Shown here one piece after another: positions 11,334 through 21,176 of a stretch of DNA of 64,000 nt. The DNA is taken from positions 13,280,111 to 13,344,110 of the forward strand of contig JABAKD010000026.1 of assembly GCA_012845835.1 (NCBI GenBank). Direction: 5' to 3'. The translations under genes were made by a program, and so were the position numbers. How positions within the stretch are numbered: the stretch's first letter is position 1; each line of letters starts with the position of its first letter. The stretch is from Undaria pinnatifida (lineage: Eukaryota; Sar; Phaeophyceae; Laminariales; Alariaceae). A model generated the notes under the pieces. That model was not told where the DNA came from. It saw only the letters and a list, made by a program, of their open reading frames with translations, and searched no databases.

Positions 11334-12400
11334 GGAGCCCGATCCTGAAGAAATTATCCTTGCCAAAATGTGCTTGCTACCTCAATCGTAGCACGCATGA
11401 CAGCCCCTAGTCTGCTAGAAACTGTTGAGGCGTAAAAGCCCCCCCCCGACTGATTCTACGATAGCCCTGCGATATTCTTCAACGAACGTTTCATGGCTGC
11501 TCGACACAAGGAAGGATACTATTGAAACAAAAGTATCCATATACGTTTTCTTGTATGCAAAGGTTTAACGATCGACGACTTCGGGGTGTCGAGGAACACG
11601 AATCTTTCAGGAGATACGACCGGGAGCTGGTTTTGAAACCGGCGATTTTGTTGAAGAGAAGCTGGGGAGGGCTGCCGTAGAACGACTGCCCCTCTAGCTT
11701 TAGTATTTGCTCCGTTATCGGCTCTATATTTTTCCCTTTTTTTGCATTCGGTGGTAAATGGGCGGCAAACTCTTGCAGTGTCCGGTACCTGTGGTCAGCT
11801 TCCGCGTGGTGCTATCACGGCAACTCCATCGTCGTCTTATCGTCATCGTATAAACCATCGCATCATCTTTATCTCCTTCTGAAATATTTGAACAATCTTA
11901 TCGTCCCAGCGAGACAAACCGAAGGCATAGACGTGCACCATGTTCTTTTTGACGGGTTGGTTGCATACCACCTTCACGACTTGAAACCCTTTTTGGGGAC
12001 AAAATTACTTGAAGTTAGAAATTGGGAGGGAGTTCGGGGCTCCAAATGGGCCGAGGAGCGCTTAACCTCACCCCAAAACTGATTTTGAGCGAATGGATGG
12101 CCCCAGTATTCTTATAAATCATCTTGCCGAAAACAAAAATGCCATCCCAACGATTTTGGGTCAAGGAGCTCCATTATAAACTTATATATAGTTTTCGCCA
12201 TAAAATATTATGCCGGTATATCGTCGCACGCGCCATCGCGTCAGCATGTGGTCATGTTATAATCTGCTTCCGACAGTTTTCGCTGGCCACTCGTATCACG
12301 CGTGTACCCGCCCGCCTCGCCTGCCATCCGTCGATTTCCACAGCTCGGCAAAGAAGACCCAGACGGCGTCGAGCCGGCGGTGGAGAGGGAAAACAAGCTG
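11334..12400. other. No supported gene
   Basis: Short ORFs without features. A coding-like patch follows at about 12409-12478 (MHHKEKYALLNAIALCQAPG, then a GAT|GTGAGA donor). This could be an upstream exon of the next gene, because its phase fits an acceptor at CCTCAG|AACGTG (12789-12797), but that is speculative. Confidence 0.35.
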
Positions 12401-12741
12401 CCCCGCATAATGCACCACAAGGAGAAATACGCGCTTTTGAACGCCATCGCTCTCTGTCAGGCTCCCGGGGGTATCGATGTGAGACCTTCACTATGCGTGT
12501 ACTCTATGTATGATGACAGGCGAAGCGGGTTGCAGTTAATAATCTAGCCACATAAAATGTGGGGGGGGAAGCGTGAGATGGTAGCGGAAACGCTTGCCAT
12601 TTGCTGGCTACCTGGTGTATATTTTTGGGTGTGACGGGATTCTTTAACCCACAAAATCGTCGGAATTTCATTATTTACTATTTTGTTTGCCAAAATATCC
12701 CTAGGCCATGCAATCGTTTATTGGGTTCGGGGTCGCTTTTA

Positions 12742-14414
12742 ATGTTTTCTGAGACATTTTGGGTTTGGGATAGTAGGGTTAGAGCCTCAAACGATGCACC
12801 TCAGAACGTGTATGTGGAACCTCTAGCGCAGCGTGCGCCTACGGTCCTCGGGCGGCATCGTACTACGGAAGACCGTTTCCTGTGCTTCCTGTGGATAGCC
12901 TCTTGCAATCTCCACTACCGCGCTTGTGAGTCTCATCCCTCCCCCCCCCCCCTCTCCTCCCCCCCGCGGAACTTTGTTTTTTCTCTCAGAGCCCCTTCGC
13001 GAAAGGAATAGGCAACGCTTCCTACCTGTTCTGGAGGAAACACGTTTTCAACCGTGCTATAGCAGACCTTTCAGAAGACTCGGACTTCGAATTTGACCCC
13101 TTAGAAATATTTGGGTCTGTGAAATACTTCAGTCCACTCTACTCCTGGGTTTGGAACCAGAAAAAACAGCTGGCGGAGTTCTACTCGGAGCACAACCACA
13201 CCGGAGAAACACCGTTCATTTTTTCGGGACAACGCGGGCTAATGGAGGCGAGGAGCAAAGCTTTCAAGGATAACTGGGCTGTACGCAAGTATAAAACAAG
13301 GGAGAAGGGGGTGGCCGATATCGGGGGCTGTAAAGGTGGTGGTGGTGGTGGTGGTTGTGGTGGTGGTAGTCGTATTGGTAGTCGTGGTGGTAGTGGTGGT
13401 GGTAGTCGTGGTGTTGGTAGTAGTGGCGGTGGTGGTGGTAGTGGTGGTGATGGTAGTCGTGGTGTTTGTGGTGGTGGTGGAGGTGGTGGTGGCGGTGGTG
13501 GTGGCGGTGGTGTCGGCGGAGATTTAAACCCAACGAATAGTGGGGCAGTAAGCGGACGAGGACACGGTGGCAAGGGGAAGCGCAAAGCTGCGCGGGCGCT
13601 TGTGAACTCACGGAGTCGACCCAATGCTACATCGGAGGGTAGTGCTAACTCTGCTGGCAACGATGAGTGCCAAGTTCGCAAAGACAACTCGCCGCCATCT
13701 TCTGCCTGGAGTGCGTCAGACGCGAGAATACAAGAAGACAACGAGGACGGGACTGAAAGCGGCGGCGGTGGTGGAGGTGGTGGTGGTGGCATTGGTGTCG
13801 GTTGCGGGGTGCGTGCGCGTGAAGCTATTGGCAACGACGACAACGACGACGTCGACAACAACAACTACTTCTCTGTCCTATCAGAGAACGCGCACAAGTT
13901 AAGCCCCCTTAGCACGTCGCCCGTCCCACCCCGGATGGGACCGGCGTACGGGAGTTCCACAATGCCCGGGGGCAGTTGCGGTGGTGGTGGCGGCGTCGTC
14001 GGTAAAAGCGAATGTCATGATCATGGCCAGACCCCAAAATGGCCAGACGAGACCCCCGAACGATCAGATGGCGCCCAGAGGTGGTCAGAGGGAGCTTCGA
14101 AATGGAAGCCGGGATTTGACGAAAATCATGTCGTAAAGGTCCAGGAAAGTGGCGAGGAACGCCCTCGAACGATCCAAGACAGCAACAGCGCCCCCCCCCA
14201 AAGGCTTGGTAATAATAGTGGTCAGGCTAGACCTTACGGGGGGGGGGGGAGTGGGTCAAGCAGCGGGAGAGATTCGTCCGCGAGCGACAAGATTGCGGCG
14301 GCCGAGCAGAACCGGCTCGCGGCCGTGCTGTTGGCAGACCTGATGAAGCAGGGCAACCCGAACGTCACACACGATATGATATACGCCGTCGCTAGGAAGG
14401 CTATTCTGGACTGA
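12742..14414 (+). CDS. SANT/Myb-like (NAM-associated type) protein with polyglycine region
   Basis: Predicted as at least two exons: 12742 (ATG; possibly earlier) to 12925, intron 12926-13011 (GTGAGT..AATAG, 86 bp), and 13012-14414 ending in TGA. The splice joins TEDRFLCFLWIASC to LFWRKHVFNRAI. This gives the spacing W-x(n)-FW that I recall from plant NAM-associated/Harbinger-type Myb-like proteins (ED-LLC-W-...-FW-RI). A second aromatic helix follows (VKYFSPLYSWVWNQ). The middle is glycine-rich from a (GGT)n tract at 13337-13515, plus Ser/Thr/Asp-rich linkers. The C-terminus is a predicted helix (RLAAVLLADLMKQ..VARKAILD). Likely role: DNA binding, as a host gene or a transposon accessory protein. 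The family call is inference; the splice and long open frame are seen. The acceptor is not the strongest available; TCTCAG at 12983-12988 would put the frame out. Confidence 0.55.
13337..13515. repeat. (GGT)n-rich coding microsatellite
   Basis: GGT/GGC/AGT/CGT triplets encode the Gly/Ser/Arg tract of the SANT/Myb-like protein. A shorter tract at 13762-13790 does the same. On the minus strand the tract reads as polyproline, a shadow ORF. Confidence 0.85.
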
Positions 14415-14574
14415 GATACTTTGCTATAAATATGAGGTTTGTGAGTCATCCCACGTTGCGCTTTTTATTTTTTGGTTCTTCAAGTGTTTCTGACCGAGGT
14501 TGGGCTCCTAAAGCGTGGAGCTATCGGATAGCGTGAAAATTTTACGAGTAGGTTCATTTGGAATCTGGACCTGC

Positions 14575-14670
14575 ACGTAGACATGTTGGATATGTTGCGC
14601 GCGAACGAATGCCTTCGAAAAAGTCATGTTTCGGGGGCTGAGATATTGGGGTCTTATGTTTAGAGCTCAA
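14575..14670 (-). repeat. Dispersed repeat copy (CATGACTTCGAA family)
   Basis: Read on the minus strand, aatatctcagcccccgaaac followed by atgactttttcgaaggca matches the blocks at 34255-34375 and 34865-34990. No coding capacity. Confidence 0.5.
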
Positions 14671-14879
14671 AAAATGTATTTGCATTCCTAGCGTGGGTGA
14701 CTCGTTACTTCTGCTATATGTTTTCGGCGTGCGCGTGATACGATAGAGTATGCTGGTAGCTCGTTTTGGCCAGGAGGTTTCTGACCCCGGTCTACCCGAC
14801 GGAGAGGGGTCCAAAACCTCAGGACTCTCGCGTGCTGCGATATATATAGAGAGGTAGCATATTTCGGCTGTTTGTTCAT

Positions 14880-15620
14880 TTCTGATATTACCGGGTTCCT
14901 TTACCCTATACCCTGGTACATGAAATAGTCGGAAATGTCATCTTTGTTTTGCACTATGAATTGGAATGTTTTTTGTATACCTAAGCCATGGATTTGTTCA
15001 TCGAGTTTTCTCCTTCAGATAGCTCAAAATCGTGTCTGGGGGGGGGAACAGAGCCTCTCAAAAAGGCGAGAGAGACTCCTGCTGGGATATAATGGATGCA
15101 CTTCTATCTATCTCGTAGCATGTGTGTCGACTCCTACGTGTATTTTCCAATACGGCGAGAAGTTCGATTATCACGCGTGGTATAATACCTTATACGGGGA
15201 TAGCGCTTTTTTCGCAAAAAAAAAAGTAGTTTCTGGACCCGGCAGAGATAGCTTAAACCAAAATCGTTGGAACAACATTGTCATCTTTTTTTTGCAAGAT
15301 GTTTCCTTTTTTTTTGTGCACCTTGGAGGCCATGGGGTGGTTGATCGGGAGAGGTCTTCGAGTTTGCACTTTCGGCTTACTCAAAACCAGTTTCATATTG
15401 GGGAAGTTGGGTATTAGAGCTACTCACGTGAGGAGTCTCGAACAAAAAAATAAGTGCAACACTATGCGGGACGCGTGGTACGGCAGTGGAATACATTTGG
15501 CCTGGATTATTTTCTGAACGACGGGGCGGCTTAAGCCAAAACGGTTTCAGATTTTCTTTTCTTGTTTTGCGGAACGTGGTCGTTGTATACTTTGGTGTCA
15601 CGGGAGTCATCTTCGGTTAG
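14880..15620 (+). repeat. Dispersed repeat fragments (CCTAGGCCATG family)
   Basis: The stretch from gatattaccgggttccttta to atacctaagccatggatttg (14884-14995) is similar to 12620-12740, 34045-34140 and 48095-48215. Downstream, gagctactcacgtgaggagt (15417-15436) matches the second half of the same family (17240, 45075, 48270, 56510). It is mosaic and diverged; ends are not defined. Confidence 0.5.
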
Positions 15621-15954
15621 AGCATATTTCTTGTTTCAGCCCAGAAACGCATTTGAGTGAGTTATGGAGCTCCCCAAGTGAGAATTGTCAGAAACAAATC
15701 GGTGCAAAATGTCGTGCCGGCACCTATTTTGAGTTGCATGTGTCCTATTCGATAAAAATACCCGGGCCCACATGGGGTTGTTCATGCGGCTACTAAGTGA
15801 ACGTTTTCTTCCCTCGGCGTCAGACGCGTGCAACGATGAAGGTACACTGTACCCTTATGGCTAAAATGTTTTCCGAAAAACGGAGGTTCCTTAGCCTATT
15901 AACATAATCAATCGTCGAAACGTCATTTTCTGCTGTTTTGGCAATACATATTAC

Positions 15955-16020
15955 ACACACAAGCTTGCAAAGATGAGTTTGGAGCAAATCTTCGATCTCA
16001 CAGCTGGAGTGTAATTTTAT
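15955..16020 (+). repeat. Copy of the GCTTGCAAAGATGAGTTT motif
   Basis: acaagcttgcaaagatgagt and the following ctcacagctggagtgtaat repeat the motif that ends the copies at 16350-16820 and 29480-29960, and also appears at 54410 and 57519. Confidence 0.6.
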
Positions 16021-16049
16021 ATCATGTGACCTAAAGCTGTTGAAAACCC

Positions 16050-16820
16050 TCCCCCACCTCCCGTCTTCCCGCTCCCTCTCGCTTGAACGCCCTACCTAAA
16101 ATCGAAATCTGCCAGAGTAACAAACACTTCCACGCGCTTGATATCACCTCATTATTTTTCTAGAGCCATCCATGCCGCTGCTTCAATTTACCTCCTCCCT
16201 CCAACGCCCCCTCCTTTCCCACCACCCGCACCATCGCCTAGACCTGCACCACGCGTGTAGCAAACCCCTACATCTATGCGACCATTTTTTTTTTCAAAAA
16301 ATTCTTTCACCCCCCCCCCCCCCGCCCCCCCCCGCCCCCACCCCCATCCCCTCGAACACTCCGCCCTCTCCTCACTGGTTGTACGTCTTTCAGGATATAA
16401 ATGATACTGGTGCATTTTTTCCAAACCCTCAGATTTATCCCTTTGAAGGATTTGTAGTTTCCGTGCACATATTGAGTCCCGCGCTCCCTCTTGTTCAAAC
16501 CCAGGCCCCCACGTCCTTAAATACTGCGCCCTCCCCTCCCCGGTTATACGACTTACAGGATTCACTTGATAAACTGATGCATTTCCTTCCACAGAAATCT
16601 GTCAGATTTTGTCCCCCTCAAGAACAGGTTTTATAGTTTCCGCACACACAGACTGACCATCATCGCCCTGTAGACCCTGATAGCTTCACTGTAGTTGTAA
16701 GTGGAGTCGCCGACCTATATCCTTAATGAGGACACACAACCCGTAACTCGCGCGATAGGAGTATCACACACAGCTTGCAAAAATGAGTTTCGCAAAATCT
16801 TCGATCGCACAGCTGGAACG
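16050..16820 (+). repeat. Dispersed repeat with tandem ~150-bp subunits
   Basis: The segment 16350-16815 aligns by eye with 29480-29960. Each has two diverged units containing a ggttgtacg/ggttatacg element, a cttacaggat element, a gtcagattttgtccccctca element and tatagtttccgc. Each ends in the GCTTGCAAA motif and ctcacagctgg. The left part (16080-16180; cctacctaaaatcgaaatct, gatatcacctcattat) matches 38800-38880. A C-rich tract lies at 16310-16340. No coding domain. Confidence 0.65.
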
Positions 16821-16845
16821 TTTTTTTATTTTCAGTCTATCATGT

Positions 16846-17290
16846 TATGTTATTGAGTACCTAGCCCATGGGTCTGTTAATCAGGCTGGTCCAGGCCGCG
16901 GCAGGGGGGTTACCCCTGTTTTCACTCGTGCTACGTTTACGCCACTCTTCTTGCGCGAACGACTCCGCACCTCGCGAAAGCGAAAAAAAACAACACGATA
17001 AACAATCCATCCACGGCGATCCACATCGGAAGACCAAATTACACGAATAGTAAGGTAAGAGTCTTGCAAGTATGTGTGAGGTATAGACACACTCGCGCGA
17101 GTGGACCTAAACCGTATAAATAAAAACAGTGGCCTTCAAAAGTGCCCCCCCCTTCCGTCAACGTACTTGGTCGGTTTCAGTAAAATGTCGGTCTACAAAA
17201 AAAATGAGGTTTTGGGTGATCAGAGGTATATGCATAGAGCTGCTCACGCGAGGGAGCCTCAGAACAAAAAAACGACGACGCAGCACCTCT
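16846..17290 (+). repeat. Dispersed repeat fragments (CCTAGGCCATG family)
   Basis: gagtacctagcccatgggtc (16855) and gagctgctcacgcgagggag (17237) correspond to the two cores of the family. A perfect palindrome ctcgcgcgag occurs at 17092-17101. No gene. Confidence 0.4.
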
Positions 17291-17435
17291 GCGTTGGCAT
17301 GCGTATCGTCAACTTTTGAGCTGTGTACAGAGCTCCCCTTCCCCAAGTGACGAGCCCCAGAACTCGCAAGCATGCCTCTACCGAACCGTGCGCCTTGCTG
17401 AACCTTTTTTTCGTGCAAAATCGTTCCGTCAACAA

Positions 17436-17865
17436 TGTTGGATTAAATCGGTTATGCGAAGAATAATGTGCTCCCAGCAGCCCAGTCTCAGGGCGCGAGC
17501 TTCACTGCAACACACAGTGTGAAGAAGATGGTATATAGATGTCTTTATTAGCTGGTCCCGGATGCTGATAAGAGGGAAAGAGATGGAGTGAGGCGAGTGG
17601 GCGAAGCCATCTCGCTCCACACCAGGCAATATTCTCAACGCCCCAAATTCCCAAATACTACAGGTGCTACATTCTCATATTTCCACGTGTTCCTAGATTG
17701 GTTCCAGGAACAGTCTACAAGGACCTTCGGGACTATTCCACGTGTCCTTCCCATGCTATAATATTCCGCAATGCACCGTCGGGTAATCCGACAATACCCC
17801 GTCGGACGATCCTTCGTGACCATCGTTGTTCCTACTTTGTTCGTTGAGACAAGCTATATCGAACA
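17436..17865 (-). repeat. copia B 3' LTR
   Basis: 430 bp, TG...CA ends, nearly identical to 24289-24718. The pol frame runs across the polypurine tract into this LTR before stopping at 17756. Confidence 0.95.
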
Positions 17866-19244
17866 CCCTCCCTGGCGCTGGATCAACTAACAAGCCTCCA
17901 ACAACACTGGCAACTCCCAAAAGCAATTTACGACGGAAAACTTGTATCCCCAACAACAAGTCACGGTGTTTCTCAAAACTCTCACGAGCAATCGCCTTGG
18001 TGAGAATGTCCGCATGTTGATCCTCCGTCCTTAAGTACTTGACGCATAAATCTCCTTTTCCCACCAACTCGCGCAGGAAGTGGTACCTCACATCGATGTG
18101 CTTGCTGTTTGACGAACTCAGTGGGTTTTTGGCCAAGTCAATCGCCCCTTTGTTGTCTTCAAACACTCCAATGCTCGGCGATCCAAGACTAGGCATCAAG
18201 AAAACCAAGACTCCTCGCACGTACAGGGCCTCCTTCACCCCGTCGGCCATCGCTACGTACTCGGCCTCAGTGGTGGAGAGCGTAACGCATTTCTGCGTCC
18301 TAGAAAACCAAGATACGAGCGTTCCTCCGCAGCAAACAGCTACACCAGATACCGAACGCCTGTCCTCGGCCTTGTGGGCGTAGTCTGCGTCTACGTACGT
18401 CTCTAGGTCGTATTCCAACTGTACATCCCCCAACTTACTCTCTTTCCTGAAAGTCAAGCCCAAGTGGGCTGTAGCGCTCAAGTACTCGAGAACCTTCCTA
18501 GCAGCCTTCACGTGTACTTCCTTAGGATCGTGCGAGAACCGCGCAATCGCTCGCACTGCGTTTGAGATGTCAGGTCTCGTCTGGTTCGCAATCCACATCA
18601 AACTCCCCACAATTTCACGGAAATTCGCGTCCACCACAGGTTCCTCATCACTCACGTACCTGAGGTCCAACGACGGTGAAGCGGGGATGGGGCTGGTCTT
18701 AGTGATACCGAAACGGTCGACAACGTTTCGGATGAACTGAGTCTGCGAAATCTCCAAGGTTCCCTTCTCACGATCCCTCCTGTACTCGCTACCCATGTAC
18801 CACGTAACCTCGCCCAGATGTTTTGTAGGGAATCTCTTATTGAGATCAGCTACTACCGAATCCGTCACTCCCTTGGTCGCTGCGATCTTGATGTCGTCCA
18901 CGTGGACCACCAGCATCGCCACAACCGCGTCATTCAACATTAGTCGAAACACGCACGGGTCTACCAAGCACTGCTCAAACCCACACTCTACTAGGGTTGA
19001 CGACAGTAGCTTGTACCATGAGCGGCCACTCTGCTTCAGCCCGTAAAGGGCTTTGTTGAGTAGGACTACCTTACCGGACATCTCGCCACAACCGCGAGGA
19101 AGTCTCAAGAAAATCTCGGTATCCAACTCTGCCTGAATAAAGGCCTGGTCAACGTCCAAGTGTCTCAAGTCCCAATCAAGCTTGCACGACATTGCTGCAA
19201 TGAGTCTGTTAGACGTGGTCGAGGCAGTGGGGGCAAAAGTCTCG
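17756..19244 (-). pseudogene. pol: copia B pol, C-terminal part: reverse transcriptase and RNase H
   Basis: The coding sequence resumes at 19244 with ETFAPTASTTSNRLIAA, the standard copia RT text that should follow GVDYF at 20758. It continues unbroken to a stop inside the LTR. Visible motifs are LDVDQAFIQAELD, the catalytic VHVDDIKIA (a HVDD form of YVDD), ALYGLKQSGRSWY, and RNase H from TYVDADYAHKAEDRRS through STTEAEYVAMADGV to KHIDVRYHFLRE. All parts look intact. It is separated from the N-terminal polyprotein by the 19245-20757 insertion, so no full polyprotein can be made from this copy. Confidence 0.92.
17866..17873 (-). other. copia B polypurine tract
   Basis: Reads AGGGAGGG on the element's sense strand, immediately upstream of the 3' LTR, where second-strand DNA synthesis is primed in LTR elements. 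Confidence 0.7.
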
Positions 19245-19648
19245 CACTCAGCCGAGAGCCGCCAAAGCTACAGCAGGCGTAGCCGTTGTTGGTAAAATGG
19301 CATCGATAACGCGCGCTGCTGCCGTCGTGTGATACACGCTGCTGGCGAGCGGAGCTAGGAGTCGCCACGCTGACTCACGGCGAGAAGCAGCAGCAGTAAA
19401 AGCCCAGGCAGCGTCGGCGCTGTTGTATGATAGTGCTGTGTGGTACCTGGTATGGGTGTGTGGGCGTGTGGGTGTGTGTTTTGCGGTGGGATGAGCGATG
19501 CGATGGGTCGAAAAAAAAGTTGAGTCGAAAAAAATTTGAGTCGAAAAAGCCCTTTTCGTCTTTTTCGACTGTGTAAGAAAGCCCGATTTGGGCTTCAGTC
19601 GAAAACGGCCGTTTTCGACTGACAAATCCGACTGTATAAGAAATTGCC
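19245..19648 (-). mobile_element. Truncated copy of the 2222-2999 MITE
   Basis: The terminal repeat actgtataagaaattgcc ends at 19648 and is followed by TTA. The interior matches 2222-2700 in reverse complement, including the gctcatcccacc and acacccacacgcccacacac stretches. It stops abruptly at 19245, where copia sequence resumes; the second terminal repeat is missing. Confidence 0.8.
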
Positions 19649-19863
19649 TTAAGCTTGGTTTTTGATTGTGTCGTGTTACACGGGATGTAGTACAGTACCA
19701 GGAAGAGGAACGGACTTTAAGAGGGGGAAGTTGGACTTTAAGAGGGGGAAGTTGGCCGTACCACAAATGCTACAAGCGGGACGGACAGCAGTAGGGGTCC
19801 CCAGTAAGGGCTGTTCTTATCGGAAATGTGAATTTCCTAAATTTCCTCTCTTTTTTTCCAGGA

Positions 19864-20238
19864 TTACCATGCAAAAACGCCTGTATTATTGTCGAGCGCG
19901 GGGTTGTTTGTCTTTTTTTTTCCTGATTTTTGAAAGCCGAATGGTAAAGCAAGACCACCACCACCCACACCAGCAGTCACGCGCGTCGTCACACAGCAAG
20001 CATGAGCGAACATCCCGGAAGACCGCAGAGGAAAGCACCCAGGCCAAGTAGATTCGTGCAATCCGGCGACAGCAGCCCCTGGTGTCAGGAACATGCCGAG
20101 CATGACGAAGACACCAGCGATAGCCTTCGTCATGTTTCTGCGCCTCGTGTCTGGATAATTGGGAAGGAATAATCGCTGTTTCGTCCGACTCGAGGATGAG
20201 TCCTCCGGAGGCCCAGGCCGCTTCCTTCTGTCGGCCAT
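19864..20238 (-). CDS. Possible captured coding fragment with signal-peptide-like stretch
   Basis: A minus-strand ORF in the unknown part of the insertion contains MTKAIAGVFVMLGMF followed by LTPGAAVAG, a pattern like a secretory signal peptide with a small-residue cleavage site. A Cys-containing segment (STWPGCFPLRSSGMF) comes next. No family recognised. The A-run suggests that the plus strand was the transcript, which would make this ORF antisense and probably meaningless. Confidence 0.2.
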   Translation of the reverse strand: MADRRKRPGPPEDSSSSRTKQRLFLPNYPDTRRRNMTKAIAGVFVMLGMFLTPGAAVAGLHESTWPGCFPLRSSGMFAHACCVTTRVTAGVGGGGLALPFGFQKSGKKKTNNPALDNNTGVFAW

Positions 20239-20424
20239 AATGTTGGATCACCCTAGTCAACATTCAAAGCTACCCGATGGTCCCAGCGTTGAGCCGCGGC
20301 GCTTGTCGGAGCACTGCCTTCGAAACATGGAAATCGACGACAGGATTTCCTAATTTGTGATTGTTAACTTTTCCATCTTTTTGGGTCTGAAGAATTTCAC
20401 AAATTATGACAGAACGCCTCCGTA

Positions 20425-20450
<26 letters not shown>

Positions 20451-20455
<5 letters not shown>

Positions 20456-21176
20456 GAGAGCGCAGACCAGGGCGCTCAATCGGGAAGCGGCAGCAGGACT
20501 GATTAGTGCGATCGGGCCCTGTGAAGGAGGCCGTGTGTTCCAGGCGCTACTGGCGGCGAATGAAGCGGAGTGTGAGAAGACGAAGTTGCCGGATTGCCTT
20601 GTCAAAGAGGCTGAACCGGAACCAACGTCATACACCGCAGCTCGTAAGTCGAAGCATTCGGACGTTTGGATGGACGCGATGAGATCGGAGTTTGATGGAC
20701 TCGAAGCTGCTGGAACGTTTGTGGAGGTTTCTGAAATTCCCGCCAGTAACAATATCGAAGTAGTCAACTCCCTCTACCTGACTATAGCCCTTAGCTACCA
20801 ACCGTGCCTTAGCTCTATCAATCATGCCGTGCGCGTCGCTCTTCCACTTCAAGAGCCACTTTGACTCTACGATATTGTTACTGGCGGGAATTTTAGAAAC
20901 CTCCACAAACGTTCCAGCAGCTTCGAGTCCATCAAACTCCGATCTCATCGCGTCCATCCAAACGTCCGAATGCTTCGACTTACGAGCTGCGGTGTATGAC
21001 GTTGGTTCCGGTTCAGCCTCTTTGACAAGGCAATCCGGCAACTTCGTCTTCTCACACTCCGCTTCATTCGCCGCCAGTAGCGCCTGGAACACACGGCCTC
21101 CTTCACAGGGCCCGATCGCACTAATCAGTCCTGCTGCCGCTTCCCGATTGAGCGCCCTGGTCTGCGCTCTCGTACG
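20451..21176. repeat. 307-bp inverted repeat with 112-bp spacer in copia B
   Basis: Arms at 20451-20757 and 20870-21176 are reverse complements with apparently one mismatch (Glu versus Lys codon in EVS-IPASNN). The right arm and spacer are native copia sequence. The left arm is an added copy. Transcripts through here could fold into a long hairpin. Confidence 0.92.

Larger units (their letters stand above)
19245..20757. mobile_element. Chimeric insertion splitting copia B RT
   Basis: In plus-strand order it holds a truncated Harbinger-like MITE (19245-19648, TTA at 19649-19651), about 777 bp of unknown sequence, a run of about 22 A (20429-20450), and a 307-bp copy of copia B in inverted orientation (20451-20757). 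The copia frame breaks exactly at its edges (GVDYF | ETFAPT). The A-run is on the strand that carries copia sense in the fold-back arm. See findings for the suggested origin. Confidence 0.85.

Noticed and set aside
13181..13864. 227-codon proline-rich minus-strand ORF
   Set aside because: It is the antisense of the GGT-rich part of the SANT/Myb-like gene.
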